Source: Moraxellaceae bacterium (GTDB lineage Bacteria; Pseudomonadota; Gammaproteobacteria; Pseudomonadales; Moraxellaceae). Taken from it: a stretch of DNA of 35,534 nucleotides. The stretch covers positions 1-35,534 of the forward strand of contig JACMMY010000222.1 in the NCBI GenBank assembly GCA_014378805.1, read 5' to 3'. Each line of letters opens with the position of its first letter. Position 1 is the stretch's first letter. A program made the position numbers and the translations under genes. Below the pieces are notes generated by a model, which worked only from the letters and a program-made list of their open reading frames with translations, was not told the DNA's origin and did no database searches. This document shows positions 33,393 through 35,534 of the stretch, piece after piece.

Positions 33393-34874
33393 TTAACGTT
33401 TTGCTGTTTGTTTAGACTCTTTATTATCGAATCTTAAAAAACCATCTTCAAACGAACTTTTACGCAAATGGACACGATCAGCCAAATAATTATTCAGTAC
33501 GCGCCACGGTGCTTTTGAACCTTGACGAGGTAATGTTTTCGCTGCACGTGCAATGTAACCCGCATGAATGCTACCCATGACTGTATCGGCTGTTTTGCAG
33601 CCTTCATGATCTTGCGGCAAAACAGTTTGGTAACCTTTTTTGTCCATAAAGTTTATTAAACGACAGATATATTCAGCTGCAATATCAACTTTCAATGTCC
33701 ATGAGGCATTGGTGTAACCAACAATCAACGCTGCGTTCGGTACATTTTCAACCAATACACTCTGATACATCAAATTTTCATTTGGATTGAATGTCTTGCC
33801 GTCAACCTCAACTTCAGTCCCGCCTAACATTTGCACATTTAAGCCTGTTGCAGAAACAATAATGTCTGTATTCAATGTTTTACCCGATTTAAGCATAATG
33901 CCGTCTTCAGTGAAACATTCAATATGATCAGTTTCAATACTTGCCTTACCTTGTTTCAGCGCTTTAAATAAATCGCCATCAGGCACAACACACAAGCGCT
34001 CATCCCAAGGATTGTAGCTCGGTGTAAAGTGGCGCATATCAATGTTTTTACCGACTTGATGCTTAACGCCCGCTAAAAGTAATTTACGCATGACCTTAGG
34101 TTGTGCCAGTGAGAGCTCATAAATCGCTTTTTGAAGCCCAATATTGCGACCACGGGTAATTTTATAAGCCAGCGCACCCGGCAAGACTTTCTTAAGTTTA
34201 TCGTAGACAATATCAACAGACGGCACAGAGGCAATATAGGTCGGTGAGCGTTGCAGCATCGTGACATGCCCCGCTTTATCCGCCATCGATGGAACAAGCG
34301 TAATGGCTGTCGCACCACTTCCAATAATCACCACACGTTTACCGCTGTAATCCAAATTTTCTGGCCAATGTTGCGGGTGAATAATCTGACCTTTGAATCG
34401 ATTTTGTTCTGGAAACTCAGGACTATAGCCTTTATCGTAGTTATAATAACCCGTACAACCTAGCAAGAAGTTCGCTGTCCACTCTTCCGCCATTTTGGTA
34501 GCGCCGTTATATATCGTCAATGTCCATAACTTCTGTTTTGACGACCATGATGCTTTTTTAACGTGACGCTGATAATGGATATGTTTTGGAATATCATTTT
34601 CTTTTGCGGTATCATTCAAATAACCGCGAATTGATGCGCCATCTGCCAGCACTTTTGACTCTGTCCACGGTCTAAATTGATAGCCAAATGTCGACATATC
34701 AGAATCGGAGCGAATGCCCGGATAACGAAACAGATCCCATGTACCGCCCATGGCTTCACGGCGTTCAAGAATTGCAAAAGTCTTTTTTGGGCAATCGCGT
34801 TTCAAATGGCATGCCATGCCAATACCAGAGATACCCGCACCAACAATTAACACATCAAAATGCTTCTGGTTCAT
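33393..34874 (-). CDS. almA: AlmA-type flavin monooxygenase (long-chain alkane)
   Basis: AlmA is the flavin-dependent monooxygenase used by Acinetobacter and relatives for long-chain n-alkanes (C32 and longer). The 493-residue protein has the FAD motif VGAGISGIG (11-19), GGTWDLFRYPGIRSDSDMSTFG (43-64), the Baeyer-Villiger type fingerprint FKGQIIHPQHWP (160-171), the NADPH motif VIIGSGATA (182-190), the block HFTPSYNPWD(E/Q)RLCVVPDGD, and the ATGLN segment. It matches the AlmA pattern along its whole length. It starts at ATG 34874 and seems to be a single-gene unit with an operator-like dyad just upstream. Confidence 0.9.
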   Translation of the reverse strand: MNQKHFDVLIVGAGISGIGMACHLKRDCPKKTFAILERREAMGGTWDLFRYPGIRSDSDMSTFGYQFRPWTESKVLADGASIRGYLNDTAKENDIPKHIHYQRHVKKASWSSKQKLWTLTIYNGATKMAEEWTANFLLGCTGYYNYDKGYSPEFPEQNRFKGQIIHPQHWPENLDYSGKRVVIIGSGATAITLVPSMADKAGHVTMLQRSPTYIASVPSVDIVYDKLKKVLPGALAYKITRGRNIGLQKAIYELSLAQPKVMRKLLLAGVKHQVGKNIDMRHFTPSYNPWDERLCVVPDGDLFKALKQGKASIETDHIECFTEDGIMLKSGKTLNTDIIVSATGLNVQMLGGTEVEVDGKTFNPNENLMYQSVLVENVPNAALIVGYTNASWTLKVDIAAEYICRLINFMDKKGYQTVLPQDHEGCKTADTVMGSIHAGYIARAAKTLPRQGSKAPWRVLNNYLADRVHLRKSSFEDGFLRFDNKESKQTAKR

Positions 34875-34908
34875 ATGCTACTCTTATCAATCAGGATGGA
34901 CTGGTGTT

Positions 34909-34936
34909 AACATAGCACAAAGTTGACAATAGTCAA
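34909..34936 (-). promoter_or_regulatory. Candidate almA promoter
   Basis: On the minus strand, TTGACT (34936-34931) and TATGTT (34914-34909) are 16 bases apart, giving a start near 34902 and a leader of about 28 bases before ATG 34874. AAGAG precedes the ATG as ribosome site. The -35 lies inside the dyad at 34920-34945. Confidence 0.5.
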
Positions 34937-34945
34937 TGTCAACTT
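34920..34945. promoter_or_regulatory. Operator-like dyad over the almA -35
   Basis: AAGTTGACA at 34920-34928 and TGTCAACTT at 34937-34945 are perfect inverted arms of nine bases around eight bases. An inner dyad TTGAC-AATA-GTCAA shares the left arm. A repressor bound here would block the promoter. Confidence 0.65.
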
Positions 34946-34963
34946 GCGACAATTTAGTGTCGC
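34946..34963. promoter_or_regulatory. Second dyad beside the almA operator
   Basis: GCGACA at 34946-34951 and TGTCGC at 34958-34963 are perfect arms around six bases, directly joined to the first dyad. It may bind an activator or a second repressor dimer. Confidence 0.5.
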
Positions 34964-35175
34964 CAAATGACTGTTTCTAAATATCCATTTATAAACAAAA
35001 TCTTAATAAATGTAATGAGCTAAATTTTTATAGAGGATAAATTAGAGAACTATCATATTGATAAAATCATCGAAGTCATTTTATCAGAGTACTCCTTTAT
35101 TTTATGCGTATCCCCATTTCCGCTAAACGGTACAACTCAAGACAAACACCAAGATCAACAAGAACGTTCTCCCAT

Positions 35176-35204
35176 AAAAAAATCCGCCAAGCGGCGGATT
35201 TTTT
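35176..35204 (-). terminator. Terminator of rplU-rpmA
   Basis: AAAATCCGCC and GGCGGATTTT arms lie around AAGC, with A- and T-runs on the outside. It lies 25 bases after the rpmA stop on the minus strand. Confidence 0.9.
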
Positions 35205-35226
35205 ACATCTTAGGCGAACCCTAAAA

Positions 35227-35496
35227 TTATGCAGCAGCGACTACTGGATCAACGATCACGTAGCGACGACCGAATGCACCTTTAACCGCAAAGCGCAGGA
35301 TGCCATCAGCAGTTGCGAACAAAGTATGGTCACGACCCATACCAACGTTTGCACCAGCATGGAATTCAGTACCGCGTTGACGCACGATGATGTTACCAGC
35401 GATGATTTTTTGACCGCCGTACATTTTTACACCGAGCATCTTAGGATTGGAATCGCGACCGTTACGGGTTGATCCACCAGCTTTTTTATGTGCCAT
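35227..35496 (-). CDS. rpmA: 50S ribosomal protein L27
   Basis: The 89-residue protein starts [16 protein letters not shown], the conserved N-terminus of L27 that reaches the peptidyl-transferase centre. It continues with [35 protein letters not shown] and the C-terminal [14 protein letters not shown]. There is no extra cleaved N-terminal peptide of the Firmicutes type. The ribosome site GAGGAGTT lies before ATG 35496. The usual upstream partner rplU would be beyond the right edge. Confidence 0.98.
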   Translation of the reverse strand: MAHKKAGGSTRNGRDSNPKMLGVKMYGGQKIIAGNIIVRQRGTEFHAGANVGMGRDHTLFATADGILRFAVKGAFGRRYVIVDPVVAAA

Positions 35497-35534
35497 GAGT
35501 TTTAACTCCTCAAGCGTAAAATAAGTTTGTAAAC

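Larger units (their letters stand above)
34875..35226. other. Spacer between rpmA and almA
   Basis: 352 bases. The left part has the almA promoter and two dyads, the right part the rpmA terminator. The middle (34975-35160) is A+T-rich and without features. Confidence 0.6.

Overview
The window looks like chromosome of a gammaproteobacterium of the family Moraxellaceae, close to Acinetobacter and its alkane-using relatives. The gene order supports this: rplM-rpsI-petABC-sspA-sspB, serS beside cysG, and a flavin monooxygenase that matches AlmA, the long-chain alkane monooxygenase, along its whole length. Base composition is moderate, with A+T-rich spacers. Only the hydrolase cassette near 14.1-15.1 kb and the broken tautomerase gene near 23.7 kb look visibly richer in G+C. 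No tRNA, rRNA, complete insertion sequence, CRISPR array or prophage was seen.

Layout. 1-2.2 kb: the end of a ComM/YifB gene, then two convergent genes (DUF1223 protein and a PlsC-type acyltransferase), each broken by one in-frame stop codon. 2.4-7.7 kb: hflX, an lrgAB-type pair, a secreted DUF2147 protein, a membrane GGDEF protein and a small membrane-anchored unknown. 7.7-9.4 kb: apaH and rsmA on the minus strand. 9.5-15.1 kb: an accessory block lying between rsmA and pdxA, which are adjacent in the classic pdxA-rsmA-apaH order. It holds an acyl-CoA dehydrogenase with a divergent TetR regulator, a second degraded copy of the rsmA 5' end, a TPR-like protein, a nine-base tandem repeat that is itself a small reading frame, a Phd/VapC-type toxin-antitoxin pair with a frameshifted toxin, and a single alpha/beta hydrolase gene that looks like an integron gene cassette joined to the stop codon of pdxA. 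16.3-21.3 kb: housekeeping genes (rplM, rpsI, the bc1 complex, sspA, sspB). 21.6-24.0 kb: a DUF937-OmpA envelope protein and a tautomerase gene broken by a stop codon. 24.1-31.0 kb: cysG, serS, rhlE, a CNNM/CorC-type membrane protein and a short-chain dehydrogenase. 31.2-35.5 kb: lolA, an OlsB-like acyltransferase, almA and rpmA (L27), all on the minus strand.

How it fits together. The housekeeping parts serve translation, quinol-cytochrome c electron transfer, siroheme and pyridoxal phosphate synthesis and lipoprotein transport. The lipid theme (AlmA, a long-chain type acyl-CoA dehydrogenase with a TetR regulator, OlsB, a broken PlsC) fits a hydrocarbon or fatty-acid user. The most unusual material is the 5.6-kb block between rsmA and pdxA. 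It shows at least two separate acquisition signs: an rsmA 5'-end duplication bracketing the dehydrogenase-tetR module, and an attC-like end on the hydrolase cassette. Four genes in the window carry a single disabling change, which means either real gene decay or local sequence errors.
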